DNA of 64,000 nt, taken from Xenia sp. Carnegie-2017 (lineage: Eukaryota > Cnidaria > Anthozoa > Malacalcyonacea > Xeniidae). Of this stretch, positions 12,301-23,980 are shown piece after piece. Every line of letters begins with the position of its first letter. The first letter of the stretch is position 1. The stretch is from NCBI RefSeq assembly GCF_021976095.1, contig NW_025813489.1, forward strand, positions 290,001-354,000, written 5' to 3'. Made by a program: the position numbers and the translations under genes. The notes under the pieces are model-generated. The model was not told the origin of the DNA. It made no database searches and was given only the letters and a program-made list of their open reading frames with translations.

Positions 12301-13614
12301 TGTCGTAACCTATCATAGCATGCGCCCTGTTACGTTTTGCTACGATACGTTACGATACGTGGCTATTGGAAAACAGGCTTAAGACATATATTAACTAAAT
12401 ATACTACGTCTTACCTTGCCTTTAATTTAGCTAAAATGTATAAATGTTAGCAAAAACTTTATCTGGGGAAAAAGTGGGGTGGGGGTGGTGTGTGCTCTAG
12501 TCCCCACTCTCTTTGGCGCCGTGGCTGTAAATGTCTCCTCGATATTTATTATATATTCAGTAGCAAAAGAATCCCCCAAATTGTTATCTATTGTTTTGCG
12601 ATGACGATGAGCTAAATTTTTTCAGGGGTATTGAGTTTGGTTGATCTGGCGGGTGCTGAAAGAATAAGTCAATCCGGATCAACAGGATTAAGACTTAAGG
12701 AAGCTAATCACATAAACCAGAGCCTCACAAATTTGGGTATAGTCTTCAACGCCTTGGCTAAGAAGGTAAGCATATACTTACGTTATGATGGATGAACTTT
12801 AATTTATTGACAGGAGATATGATTTTTGTATTTTATTGATTAACGCTGTGCACAATGCGATTTTTAAACATTACATAAATTTAAGAAAAATACATACATC
12901 TGCAACAATAGACCGTTCTTTGAAATTCCAACAATAAAAAATTGCATGTTTAGATTATTTATTCCAGAAAATAAATGTTTGCGTCTGTTTTTAAATTTTA
13001 CTCAGCCATACGTAGCTTATACAGTGTAGAGAGATGATAGTCAAATAAATTATAATACATTTTAGGCTACTCACGTGCCTTATAGAAACTCGAAATTAAC
13101 TCATTTGTTGCAAAACTCTCTTGGTGGTAACAGTAAAAGGTTGGTATTACTGAATATATGTGTATCAGATTTTCATCAATGTACACACGTCATTGTAGAT
13201 GACATGAAGTATTAACATGTGTTAGTTGTGATAATTAGTGTATGTAAATAATACATTCATATTTCAGTTTGATGTTCGTGAATGTTTCTCCTCGCGAGGA
13301 CTCTTTCCAGGAAACCCTATGTTCACTTCGATTTGCCACTCAGGTATGATTCGTATATGTCATAGCATGATTTCGAGTGCAATTCGGGGAAAACATGCAC
13401 GAGTGAGTTTTCAAAGACTATCAAAATTGCACGAGTCTGAAGGACGAGTGCCTGTTTCCCAAATTGCACGAGAAACCATGCTATTACTTATTAATAATAT
13501 ACATGAAAAATTTCTCAATCCTGCCGGCAAGTTGTAAATATCGACCAACTCGTATTTTTGAATTCCGTCAAATATTACTTTTCACAACAGCATAGCTTCC
13601 GCACACGCAGCTAG
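9306..13614 (+). CDS. KIFC1: kinesin-14 (KIFC1/Ncd-like) motor, copy A, 5'-truncated
   Basis: Seven exons keep frame for about 304 codons: 9306-9593, 9757-9927, 11947-12085, 12626-12765, 13066-13139, 13268-13343 and 13591-13614. Visible kinesin motifs in order are [27 protein letters not shown] then SGKT (P-loop), [34 protein letters not shown] (switch I), [11 protein letters not shown] (switch II, with Ala where DLAGSER is usual), [28 protein letters not shown] and SLRFATQ. The motor sits at the C-terminus with only seven more residues, as expected for minus-end-directed kinesin-14, which focuses spindle poles. Upstream neck and stalk are absent; copy B has the neck exon. The 12085 donor appears to be GC, not GT. 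The GIxxxNxVI neck-linker region is short, so the last exon is the least certain. Confidence 0.82.
10285..10540. repeat. inverted Penelope-like terminal repeats in a kinesin intron
   Basis: A fold-back pair: ATCGTCCAGGTTGGTATAAT on the left is mirrored on the right, with ACTGTTTTTCTTGTTGTTGA and TTTCGACAACCTTAGCGG segments inside. These match the terminal sequences flanking the Penelope-like fragment in copy B (42,890-42,960). The same intron position in both kinesin copies holds this repeat, so the insertion predates the kinesin duplication. Confidence 0.6.
11435..11640. repeat. two-copy tandem repeat, about 95 bp
   Basis: A unit containing TGTATCTTGTACAACTTCCA and TTCTACGTTGCGTACAATAC occurs twice in a row, with starts near 11,439 and 11,534 and only a few differences. 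It lies in the large intron of kinesin copy A. A related, inverted sequence is present near 48,180-48,310 in copy B. Confidence 0.7.
11690..11795. mobile_element. short MITE, TAGGGAGCTTTAGCA family
   Basis: The left end, TAGGGAGCTTTAGCACGAGT, and the right end, TTTGCTAAAACTCCCTA, are inverted copies of each other, with an A/T-rich core containing GCGCCAAAATGACGTAAG. Longer members of the same family lie at 22,627-23,212 and, lacking the left end, at 32,217-32,790. An inverted copy is near 48,035-48,140. Confidence 0.65.
12277..12381. mobile_element. palindromic MITE, GCCTGTTTTCCA family
   Basis: Inverted ends AAGCCTGTTTTCCACTAGGC and GGCTATTGGAAAACAGGCTT enclose a core with GTTACGTTTTGCTACGATAC. 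The whole element is nearly self-complementary. Other members are at 40,491-40,652 and 47,455-47,559 (the latter within the inverted kinesin segment). Confidence 0.75.
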
Positions 13615-13908
13615 AACAAGGTATCTACTTTTAGCAGTGTTCATGTTTTCATACAGAAATACTTTGAAAACGGTGAACTGTAAACTCGTTCGACAAAGAA
13701 AATCAACTTGAAACTTCGCTAGCCATTGTAGTTGCTTTTTTTACAATAACTTAAACTTTCTCCCCTTCGAAACATTGTATTATGATTGGTTCTTACGTAG
13801 ATCACTTCTTTGTTTGACTAACCAATTAGGAGCACAGTTTTCAAAAATAAATTGCACTGCACATAACCAATTGAGAATTTTTTTCATGTATATTATTCTA
13901 AATACAAC

Positions 13909-14565
13909 TTTACACCATATGACCAACCTTACACCATATGACCAACCTTACACCATGTGACCAACCTTACACCATATGACCAACCTTACACCATGTGACC
14001 AACCTTACACCATGTGACCAACTTTACACCATATGACCGACCTTACATCATGTGACCAACTTTACACCATATGACCAACCTTACACCATGTGACCAACCT
14101 TACACCATATGACCAATCTTACACCATATGACCAATCTTACACCATATGACCTACCTTACACCATATGACCAACCTTACACCATGTGACCAACCTAACAC
14201 CATATGACCAACCTTACACCATGTGACCAACCTTATACCATCTGACCAACCTTTCACCATGTGACCACCTTACACCATGTGACCAACTTTACACCATATG
14301 ACCGACCTTATAGCATGTGACCAACTCCACACCATATGACCAACCTTACAGCATGTGACCAACCTTACACCATATGATAACCTTACACCATATGACCAAC
14401 TTTATACCATATGACCAACCTTAACACCATGTGACCAACCTTACACCATATTACCAACCTTACACAATATGACCAACCTTACACCATATGACCAATCTTA
14501 CACCATATGAACAACCTTACACCATGTGACCAACCTTACACCATGTGACCATCCTTACACCATGT
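13909..14565. repeat. 19-bp minisatellite
   Basis: About 34 head-to-tail copies of TTACACCATATGACCAACC, with frequent A-to-G variation in the CATATG core (CATGTG), so two unit types are interleaved. It starts about 295 bp after the kinesin copy A stop. Each unit has an NdeI-like CATATG palindrome or its CATGTG variant. The array is free of coding signal. Confidence 0.95.
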
Positions 14566-15728
14566 GACCAATAATAAGACTTCTTCACTCTCACGTTCAT
14601 GTAGTATTGCAGTTTGCTTTTCAGCTTGACGTTGATATTTTATTTTTAATTTCATCAACCTTTCGTTTCATTCTTCAATATGTAGCTTTGTTTGTTTTAT
14701 TTTAAGGTAAACAATTGTAATATTGGTCCTGCTCAAAAAGTGAAGAAGTGATTTCTCAAGGCTAACTTTGTAGATAAATAAAAATTATTTGCGCGGATTT
14801 GCGTTGCAGTTTTATTGATGTATATCATTAGAATGATAATATAAGAATTTGAGAACTACTTCTTCATAGGAATAATAGCGTTATAAAGTATTAAATGATA
14901 ATTCAATGTGCACAAGACAATGTCTCAGTTCATATAACGCTACATTCTGGGTCTCATATAAACTTATATTGCTGGCGGTGAAAAATTGATATGAGTAGTT
15001 TAGCACCTTTGTTATAACATCAGACTAGCACGCTAGTAGCAAAGATTAAAACAGTTTGAAATGTTCTTGTTGAATGAATATGTTACATTTAAGAAATAGA
15101 AAAACATTTCCAATATTCTGTAGAGTTATATAAACACGCGTTGCAGGTTACTGTTGCAGGTTCGCTACCTGCAACAGTAATATTATGTACGAGTAATATT
15201 TTATAAATGTTAAATAATTATGCTTTGCTGTTTCCATTAGCCATTAATTAGATCATGCTAAAATGTTCAAAGTGGAAGTTATTATATGATACATTGTACT
15301 GTAAAGCACCTTGTGAATCAACCATATTCAATGTTTTAAACATCCATGATTCTGCTGAAATTACAATCGAATACGAAATACTCTAAAAAAGAGAATTTAC
15401 AAGTCCGAAATGAGTATTAGACTATGGAAATGCTTTAAACTTGCAAAATTATTCACTTCTATTCATTTGGATGCTTATTTGGGGAATAAAATTATTTTCA
15501 ACTTACAAACAGTAAAAGAATAGACTGGCTTGCTACATTTCACATCCAATTGAAATCATTGAATCATATCAAATGAAGATAAGTATAGTCAAACAACGTA
15601 GTATAGCTATCTATACTACAATTACTAATATTAAAATAATTAAATGACTATTGCATGGAAAATTTTTACAGAAATGAGCAGCTAGTGTATAACACAAGTT
15701 AAAGTGGATGTAAAATCAATAAACTCAC
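14566..15728. other. non-coding, A/T-rich
   Basis: No exon or repeat array can be supported. A short inverted repeat around GTTACTGTTGCAGG / CCTGCAACAGTAA lies near 15,147-15,181. Confidence 0.4.
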
Positions 15729-15817
15729 CTAAGAAAATCTAAAGCTTTAGACATGACGTTTTCGAATTCGGCAAAAGATAGTTGATCGTCTCCATCTAAA
15801 TCTGCTTCATGTAATAT
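15729..15817 (-). CDS. EF-hand exon of a CIB-type calcium-binding protein
   Basis: On the minus strand an acceptor (TTATTTAG) and a donor (GTGAGTTT) bound an 89-nt exon. It encodes ILHEADLDGDDQLSFAEFEN then VMSKALDFLR. The loop D-x-D-x-D-x-Q-x-S-x-x-E is a canonical calcium-binding EF-hand. The following VMSKALDFL matches the helix after the last EF-hand in calcium- and integrin-binding (CIB) proteins, which read roughly FxHxIxRxPDF. Other exons were not recognised within several kilobases either side, so this is either an isolated exon of a gene with long introns or an orphan left by the local rearrangements. Confidence 0.65.
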
Positions 15818-15994
15818 CTAAATAACAATATGGTAAATAAGTATAAGACAGCTATTTTTCTCATAACTGCTTGAAACTTTCAGCTGTGTAATCATAGTAA
15901 TATAATAACAAAACAATATGGTGTGCATATTTTTAATGATTTTATGCAATTCTTTCAATACATAATGAAACATGAAAAAATCTTTACTTTGAGA

Positions 15995-16240
15995 AGTGCA
16001 CATCTCTCCTAACCTCGTCTTTTTACTTAGTTTGTATGCATGGTAAGGACAACACACAGGGACGGGTTTAGGAGAGAACACACTTTCCTACCCTCGTCTT
16101 TTTACTTAGTTTGTATGCATGGTAAGGACAACACACAGGGAAGAGTTTAGGAGAGAAGTGCACACCTTTCCTAACCTCGTCTTTTTATTTAGTTTGTATG
16201 TATGGCAAGGACAACACATAGGGACGGGTTTAGGATACTG
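15995..16240. repeat. three-copy tandem repeat, about 80 bp
   Basis: Units containing CCTCGTCTTTTTACTTAGTT and GGTAAGGACAACACACAGGG start near 16,013, 16,092 and 16,175, with minor substitutions. Confidence 0.85.
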
Positions 16241-17890
16241 TTGGATTCAATTTGGCGAGACTACAGTTTATTCAAAGACAGCTTGAGAATCGTGACGTCA
16301 CATTCTTTGGCGAGACACGCGAGAGACTGGGACAAATACGAAAAAAGAAGACAATTGTGAGGAAATTTCGATGAAGGTTATTTTGTTGTTGATACTTTGA
16401 CAATTAAAACGATTGTCTTCAAAAGTACACAATGGCTTCGGTTGATTTCTGTCTATAGCCATCTTCGAAGATCCCTAACCCAAACTGTACCCCTAGAGGG
16501 ACAAGGAAAATCCCCGTGTGCCCTTTAAATTACAATTTTCGTGATCAGCAGACGTTTAAATTTTGCATGATTCAGCAGTTATTGATACTGGGTCAGCCTT
16601 AAAAGCTAAAGAAAAGAATTTCGATCTTGGTATTTTAATAACTAAATAATGGGCTAGCCAGACAAAGACAATCGGAGTCTTTTACTTCTATGACATTGAA
16701 ATACATTTTTTTGCGTCTAATCCTAGCTCCCAGCTACATAAATAATCTTACTGCAAACTGATTTCAGAAAAGTTAAATTTAAATGAAAGTGAGATCATCA
16801 AATTCAACATCACAACTATCGGTGAATACCTCCATCGAATGAAAATATAGAATTAAAATAAGTTATTACAATACGTAGGGGAGTAATTCCAACTATAAAC
16901 AAGAAGAAATAATGAATCGATTAACAATTATCAAGCAATTAACCCATCTACAAAACATATAAACAAAAAATGTATTTTATGAGTTACCAAAATGAATACA
17001 GAAAAAAACTGCATCCTCATATGACAAAGTAGTCTTCTGGTCATTTCAGCATTCAACAAAAGTGATGTAAAATTGTCATGGTTCTTCTAAGATATGGATT
17101 TATTTTCATGAAAATGACCCAACAAACACTTCACTCATTTTAAGGAGCTTTACAACTTCAAAGTAGATAGATTGCAAACGTAATAATCTCATATACACTG
17201 TAAAAGTTCCATACAAGTTTCTTAGCTAACAAAAAAAAAACTGTTCCAGTAACTAAATGACTATTGAAAACTTGAAAATACAAATGTTTGTATTGAATAT
17301 TATCAAGAATATATTTAAACTTTTTTATATACAACTGTTGTTGTTAGGACTTTAGTGTAAATTTTTTCTTTAATTCACGGACTCCAAAAATCTTGTAGAA
17401 ATGTAGAGGAGAGTACCAGGAACACGTAGATACCAAAGATAGATAATCCACGATAGATTTAAGAGCTAAAATTTTCGAACGAAGACGAGCGCGTGATAAA
17501 CAAAACAACCGCCGATCGCACCAATTTATAAACTTTGATTTCTCGGCGAAAAAAGGACCAATTTCAGCCAATAAACTCTTGAAATGATCGCTAGACTTTT
17601 AGCTACAAGATTATACCATAAAGTAAGGCCAATGAACAATTTTGAAGGAAGAAGATCAAAATTTCGAAGAGCACCGCCGGAAAATTCAATGGCCTTGCAT
17701 TTTTGACCTTACTGTGGCAAGATATCAGGCCGTGTAATTTAAGTAGGCCATGAAAGCTTCAATGTTAATTTCTTTAGTATTGCTCGTTCATAACAATCTT
17801 TTGCTTTTTGTACTCTCCCATATCACTGTAAACCAAACCAAATGTTATCATTCGACAATTGTATATCATATTGCTTTTGGTTGCCGTATT
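16241..17890. other. non-coding between CIB exon and NDC80 copy 1
   Basis: No exon can be supported. A minus-strand frame at 17,344-17,571 lacks recognisable features. Confidence 0.35.
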
Positions 17891-17893
17891 GGA

Positions 17894-17957
17894 GCAAATA
17901 AGCGAAAAGCAATATGATATACATATATGTATATCATATTGCTCTTCGCTTATTTGC
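17894..17957. repeat. palindrome at the 3' edge of NDC80 copy 1
   Basis: Arms of about 31 bases (GCAAATAAGCGAAAAGCAAT and on) mirror each other with one mismatch. Copy 3 at 36,950-36,985 has only one arm. The palindrome abuts the last coding exon of copy 1, and the homology with copy 3 is disturbed here. Confidence 0.8.
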
Positions 17958-17961
17958 TTAT

Positions 17962-20900
17962 TAAGCTTCAATGTGTCTGCGTCGTAGCGAAACGTTTCCT
18001 CCGTAATTTGCTGCTTGAAACGCGTCAATTTGGGCTGAAAAAAAATCCATGGATGGTTATTCGCCTCTTCCTCGATGACGAAAAAACGGAAACTTTTCGT
18101 AATGGCCAATGAACGGCGAGCAGATCTGGACATGAGAACGCCCGCCGTTAGCAGGCTGTTTTGGTTACACCAAAAACCAATTTTGGTTACTCAAAAACCA
18201 CAGTAACGAGTTTTACGCTAATTTTACATAGAGATTTCAGACCTATTACCTCTAAATTTCTAATAGGTATTTAGTACCTAGATCATGTTGAAAAGAAACC
18301 AAAACCAAAATTTCATTGAAACCAATTCAAAGCAAACATACTGAGCTATAAAAACATTGCTGTAGTGTAGTTCAACAACGTACATGTCTACACCACTGAA
18401 TTAAATATATCAATCGTATAATTCTATTGCACGTGTAAGCCACGTGTTACCACAAAATCTCTCGCAAAAAATCGCGTCAGGTTACGGCAAAAGTTCCTTT
18501 GCGGTAACGCAGCGGTAATATGGGTTTTTTTACCACAATCTGGAAAGCCAGGTCAGCACACCGCAGTATTTAGACAACATGACACAGGAAGAAGCATGCC
18601 ATTATTAGAGATGTACGTTTGCAGAAGAAACAGCTCAATTTTTTTCTTATTATTTTAACCTAATATGTAATTGATATAATCAGGTGTAGACATTCCTAAA
18701 AAGCTGGTTTGAGGACGAACTAGAATTCCAGTGCACGCAGCATGGCTTTTGATCGCGTCAAACCGTCCACTCGCGTAAGTACAATGTAATTGCAATATTG
18801 ACAAACCGTTAAATGACCTCGAACATCCAACGACAATCTACCACCGCTCAACTGCAGCTCGTGATCATTGCCACAGGCGTTTTCAGCTGAGCTCGGGATC
18901 AACTTTAATTTACGTAAAGTAAAGTTGATCCCGAGCTCAGCTGAAATTAACGAAAGGTGGTAAAAGTCTTGCTTTGCAAGCACTTTCTAAAAATTCCAAC
19001 GAAAGAACGAAAACCTTCTTGATTCATACGATAAAAGCCTGCAATACAGTAAAAGATAAGAATATTGATCAACTGTGCAAAACCTCCAACTGCTCTTTCT
19101 CTCTTGATGTTGCTGTGTACTCCAGATCTAAGATATCAAACTTCGGTCAGTCGATATATTTTGTCAGAAGAAAATAAGTACTATACACTACCCTTAGCCT
19201 TCGCATAATTTACAAATGGACTTATACATGGACGCTAATATAGCGGGGGAGGGGGTGAGGCAGAAGTATTGCATGGACTATATTATACGTACGTACGTAC
19301 TGAAGTGATCTATAAACATTACACAAGTAAATGTGCTTATCTACGGGTCAGCGTATAAGCGGTAGGGTTTTCTGTGAAAGTGAGTTGAGTTTCACGATTT
19401 GGGTGACCTAACTGGACATACTCAGGATAGGGCTTGTACATGGGAGGGGTAGTTCACCCTACGCAAGTGTAAGAGGATGCCTCAAGACACCACACTGCAC
19501 TTACTGAGATCATTCAATTCTTCTTCGTTCTGAATTTTTCTTTCCTCAAGTTTGAGACGATGCTTCTCGAGATCAGTGATGTAGGTGTCGAATTTAGTCC
19601 TAAGAATCGACAACATCCCCAGTACATGTTTCCACAAATTAATACAACGTAGATGGTGGAAGCAAGATCACGGTAAATCTTCTCTTACTTGTCGAGCTCT
19701 AGTGTTCTCTTTTGTTCCACTAATGCTTCAAGCTTTGACTAGGTTAAGTATGAATATGTTAAGACTGTTAGCTACACATCTATCAACTGTGAAAAGATGG
19801 AGATAAAAGGGAGGTAAAAAGGGGGAGGGTAATTTCAAAGATAATATGAAATACAAAAGTATGTATTTATAAAAGTGGAAGCGACCCACACCCCACCCCA
19901 CCCCCTACCAAAAAGGATGAATGATAAATTTCAAACACGTAGCTCACTTTAACAAGATGCACCTTTAAAGGGATGAACGTGTATGGGAACATTTGTGGAA
20001 AATCCTTTAAATTAATTTTGCACAAATGAAGCTCCGTGCAAGAAAAATCACAGTACGAGTTTTGGCCAAATAATCTGAATGAAAATCGGAAAACCGAGCC
20101 ATTCCTAGGATCGAGCCAAATTATGTCATAAATTATGTCACAGTAATTTTTCACAGTGATGGAGCTTCACCAGTGGCCAAAGTTTTGGCTCTGAACAATT
20201 TATATGAGCGATTTTCCAAAATGTTCACACATGTACGTAAAAGTACCCAACCGTTTGCGATTATTTTGCTCACACTCACATTTAGAAATAAGCAATTTGA
20301 AGTTCTCAAAATTTCACGACACAATATCTTTCCTACCGGTTCACTTTCAAGTCTCGCCAGTTCTTCCTCCAGTAGCTTGTTTTCGTGACTCAGCTCTTCG
20401 TTTTCTGGAATATGAAAATCATAAAATTGTACATTACAAAGTGACGATGCACATAATTTTTCAACAATACACATTTACCAGCAATAAGTGGAGCATTCTT
20501 GTTTCCTACATTAATAGAAACAGATACATGCATAAATCTTGTAGGTCACTACCAAAGGTTACAGGAATTGATGCAATGACAACTTCACTCACTCAGTTCT
20601 TCATATAGTGTTTCTGTGTACTCATCCAAATTATCTAAGTCTTGACCGTAAATAAACGCTTCGTACGCTTTCTCAATACATAGTGAGACATTAACAGTGG
20701 CAGAAACATCTGCTGAATACAGAGATGGATCTGGAATGATTTAGTAGTGTTTGCTTTGGTTTAGATTAGATTTTCTGAAGATACTTTGCAGGTTTTGCCC
20801 TATCATGTCAGACATTTACATTTCGCTTAATTGTTTGGCATATTAATACAATTCATTGGAAAATCAAGCATAAACATCCCATATATCTATGACTGTCACA

Positions 20901-22287
20901 GCCATATTAAACTAGGTACATTTGAAACACATGTTATCACATGTTATGGCATTCAGACTGCAAAGACATTTTGATAGAGATAAGAACTTACCTTGTCCTC
21001 ATCATTCATGGGAAACAGACATTCGTCGATGGTGTCATTAACATTTTGAGCCAACTGAAAAAAAAAAGAAGAAAAGGAAATCACGCTTTAAAATGTTTGG
21101 GCAAACTCATCAATCTTCAATTTGTACAAAATTCAACCTTGACAAGTTCCATAAGCCAGTGAAGTGCACCAAGGAGCACTGGCCATGTGTGAGGTGAGCC
21201 AACATTGGATAATGATGTTTTATGAATGGTGAAGGGGTAACCAAGACTCTTGAAGATTTTCGGTACTTCCTCCTCTGGTTTTTCTTTTAGTTTTTTATAT
21301 GTGTCCGTTGGACTGATATGGCTATAAAGGAACTGTAAAATACAACTGCAAAGTAAATTGAAAAGTTCATAGAGATTTCAGGCTCGGTAGGTCACAAACA
21401 TTGTGTGAATTATGTTATACATTGATTACTAGAATGCAAATTGGAATATTTGTGATATGATAGCAATATGATGTTTTATATCAATGCTGCATCATATTAA
21501 TGCTGTATTTGTTTCGATTGGATGCCCAGAAGCTGCATATAAATACTAGTATCAATTTGATTGTAAGACAGGATGTATGTTTTCCAGAAAAATTTGAATA
21601 TATTTTCTCAACTAATACACACACTGGTCACCAACGTGAATTGATTCAACAGAGATCAACATACTAACGGAAAATACTTTCAGGAACTCTTTGCTCGTTG
21701 GAATCGTCATTTTCTTCATGGAGATTGGATACTGGTAATCGTTGACCGAAAGAAACTGAACAGACAAAACAATTCAAAAACTACTTTTACCATAATGCCG
21801 ACATTTTAGCAAATACCTGCAATATGTCTTGTATTTCTTGATGCTGATAAGCTGAAAGATAAATGGCAATACAAGTAACTTAACTGATGAAAATTGCTGT
21901 TTGTTAAATTGAAGATAAAGCATAATCTCACATTTATCACTAAGCGGTCTGGAGTCTTTTATCTGCATGTACGATTCACGTCCATATTGACTTGATTTTC
22001 TGCTAAAATTCAAATGAAAAAGCACACATAACTCCCACAGTATTCACAAGAAGAAGTTCCTGTAGCACCAAGAGATAGTAAGCCAACAAAACAAATAGTT
22101 ATGTTAACAACGTACTATACTGCTAATATACGTTATGGTACAAACATTTTAAATCCCATAAAGGAAACCTGCTAGCTCCAAAGATGTTTTCGGACGCGAT
22201 ATGCCTGACAACCTTGCACCAGTATTAGAAAGACGATCGCCCTGACTAATCGTGGGTTTGGTTTTGTAAGTGTCGCCGTATAAAGTC
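17962..22287 (-). pseudogene. NDC80: NDC80 (HEC1) copy 1, N-terminal two-thirds
   Basis: Minus-strand exons include about 22169-22287 (basic tail), 21932-21999, 21817-21851, 21669-21755, 21138-21332, 20992-21054, about 20598-20711, 20337-20404, about 19690-19750, 19505-19599, about 19070-19155, 18807-18975 and about 17970-18050. NDC80 is the kinetochore protein whose calponin-homology head binds microtubules. Diagnostic matches to human NDC80 are IKDSRPLSDK, FLSVNDYQYPISMKKM, SKEFLKVFS, EEEVPKIFKSLGYPFTI, NVGSPHTWPVLLGALHWL, FDTYITDLEKHRLKLEE and KLKLIPSSAENACGND. Phases agree from 21999 to 20992. The exon near 20.7 kb lacks the proper acceptor seen in copy 2, the 18.9 kb exon carries an inverted duplication, and the C-terminal exons are absent, so copy 1 is probably not functional as it stands. 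Confidence 0.85.
18882..18945. repeat. palindrome inside an NDC80 exon (copy 1)
   Basis: TTCAGCTGAGCTCGGGATCA and the following bases are mirrored through a short centre (ATTTACGTAAA). The same palindrome is in copy 3 (38,021-38,084), but not in copy 2, where a canonical acceptor and VLEKVEHYNEKCRKVKLIP are found. Copies 1 and 3 thus share a derived rearrangement. Confidence 0.85.
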
Positions 22288-22343
22288 GCTCATTGTGGAT
22301 TCATTTATTATTCATTTAGATAGCCATGAAGATTAAGAAATAA

Positions 22344-22392
22344 ATGGCTATCTTAATCTTCATGGCTATCTTAATCTTCATGGCTATCTTCT
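22344..22392. repeat. 18-bp tandem repeat
   Basis: ATGGCTATCTTAATCTTC is repeated about three times, and an inverted partial copy lies just upstream (22,320-22,340). It overlaps the end of the exon at 22,371-22,502. Confidence 0.75.
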
Positions 22393-22502
22393 ACAATCCT
22401 GTCGATTTCTTCATTGGAAAGAACGCAGGAAACCTCGGGAATAGCACTCCTCATTTTCACAGACCATTCCTTCGTGTTCTTTTGAACTTCTTTAACACGA
22501 TT
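22371..22502 (-). CDS. terminal exon, possibly the NDC80 C-terminus (copy 2)
   Basis: A minus-strand acceptor, CGCATAG, is followed by 43 codons and a TAA. The sequence includes NRVKEVQKNTKEWSVKMRSA and VLSNEEIDRIVEDSHED. It lies downstream of the last recognised NDC80 coiled-coil exon of copy 2 (23,536) and upstream of copy 1's first exon, the right place for NDC80's last exon. It has no clear residue match to the vertebrate C-terminus, so the assignment rests on position. Confidence 0.4.
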   Translation of the reverse strand, partial: NRVKEVQKNTKEWSVKMRSAIPEVSCVLSNEEIDRIVEDSHED

Positions 22503-22626
22503 CTATGCGAGGAAAGCAAGCTCTTTTACGATTTGGCATTTCAATAAAAACCACGAGTTTTTTTTAATTCATTACAACACAACAAAAATACAACGCATGC
22601 GTCGATTGGTTTGCTTAAGTTTCATT

Positions 22627-23212
22627 AGGGAGCTTCAGCAAAGAGTACGAATTACGTCATTTTGGCGCGAAAACATTGTGACATCAACAACTCGTAGCCG
22701 TCATCAATCTGAGTACGATATCTATGATGTCTTTTAAAGAAACGAAAGTAGGTATATTTATTTATTGTGCAAGAACTTAGTTTACAATACTTTTTTTGAC
22801 CTTCCAAGCTTTATTTCAGTATCTTTTTATGAACGCAGGTTTACAATAAAAACGAAAATACGACCTGCAAAACTTCCATGTATCTGGGACGCAAAGTGAA
22901 TTATAAAAAGACAATAAAGTAATGCAAATATACAATCTATAAAAGGTAGAATAATGAAGATTTTTCTCTCTAAACAGTCCTATACCCACGCTAAATCAGT
23001 ATTACGAATTCATCGATATTATTATTAACAAATAGAGCCGTAGCTGCTTCTCAAAATGCTTTTTTTTTTCACAGGAAAAAGCTCGTTCTGTTGTTTACGG
23101 CTAAAACAACCATTTGACGACGCGACACCGACCACGAACTTCCTCGTGCCATTCCCTTACACGGTCAAACTTCGTACACGTAGTCGTACTCTTGCTAAAG
23201 TTCGCTATTAAG
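22627..23212. mobile_element. MITE, TAGGGAGCTTTAGCA family, about 590 bp
   Basis: The left end, TTAGGGAGCTTCAGCAAAGA, and the right end, CTCTTGCTAAAGTTCGCTATTA, are inverted relatives with GTAC-rich inner segments. No coding capacity. The same interior recurs at 32,217-32,790 beside the DIRS-like element. Confidence 0.65.
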
Positions 23213-23915
23213 TTGAAGATTTTAAGTTTCAGTTGAGCAGATTAAGTTTTCATTAGTCTGTGCAAACCAATCTGTGATCAATCAATTAAATCAATTAAAG
23301 AGAATGTTGCAAATCGATCATGAATACATTAATGAGGGGAGGAGAGGGGTTGGGTGTGGGGTTAAGACATTTCCTTGAAATTTTGTTTGGCATTATTGTT
23401 ATTTTATAAAAGAAAAGAATTTTTCCGTGTTTACACAGGTTTATGCAAACCACAGAGACGTTTGTAAAAACTCTCGAGCAGGCTCAAACACGGCAAATAT
23501 CTTTTATGATAAATAGAGGTGAAAAAAAACATTACCTCTATTATAGTCTTGTGTTTCAGAACACGCTCACACCCATTACGTAAAAATGATTTTAAAGATT
23601 CTTCTTCACGCTTCAACTCTACTTCTGTTGATTTTAATCTTTACATAATTGAGGTAACATAAAAAATGAAAATATCACGATTATTTGAAGTAAAATTCAT
23701 GATGAAATCCCGTAACAGTCAAAATGAAACATGCTCATAATTACTTTCTCCTCAAAATACCTTTCTTTGGCATCCTCGAGTTTCTTTCGTTTTCCCGACA
23801 TTTCAGTTTGATTATCCAATCTCAATCGATCTATCAGATTACGCTGATCTTCAATTCCGTCGGACAAAATTTTTAATTCTTCGTCGTTTCGCATTCAATC
23901 CAGCAAATAGCGTCT

Positions 23916-23980
23916 AATTGACGCGTTTCAAGCAGCAGATTACGTTTCCTCCGTAATTTGCTGCTTGAAACGCGTCAATT
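23916..23980. repeat. palindrome at an NDC80 exon junction (copy 2)
   Basis: AATTGACGCGTTTCAAGCAG and on is mirrored across a 7-base spacer. It fuses the ITEETF exon directly to the EELKILSDG exon, deleting the intron and both exon edges. Confidence 0.85.

Noticed and set aside
13909-14565. CRISPR array
   Set aside because: The units are contiguous without unique spacers and the genome is eukaryotic, so this is a minisatellite.
17990-18133. Apparent new gene start MSRSARRSLAITK present three times
   Set aside because: It is intron sequence read through into the NDC80 exon KQQITEETFRYDADTLKL; the acceptor lies inside the frame.
18974-19177. Plus-strand frames at 18,974 and 38,113
   Set aside because: Antisense shadow of the NDC80 KFDxxDLEYTATSREKEQLE exon.
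20173-20608. Plus-strand frames over 20.2-20.6 kb (and 27.4-27.7 kb)
   Set aside because: They are antisense to the NDC80 coiled-coil exon and introns, and are duplicated only because the locus is.
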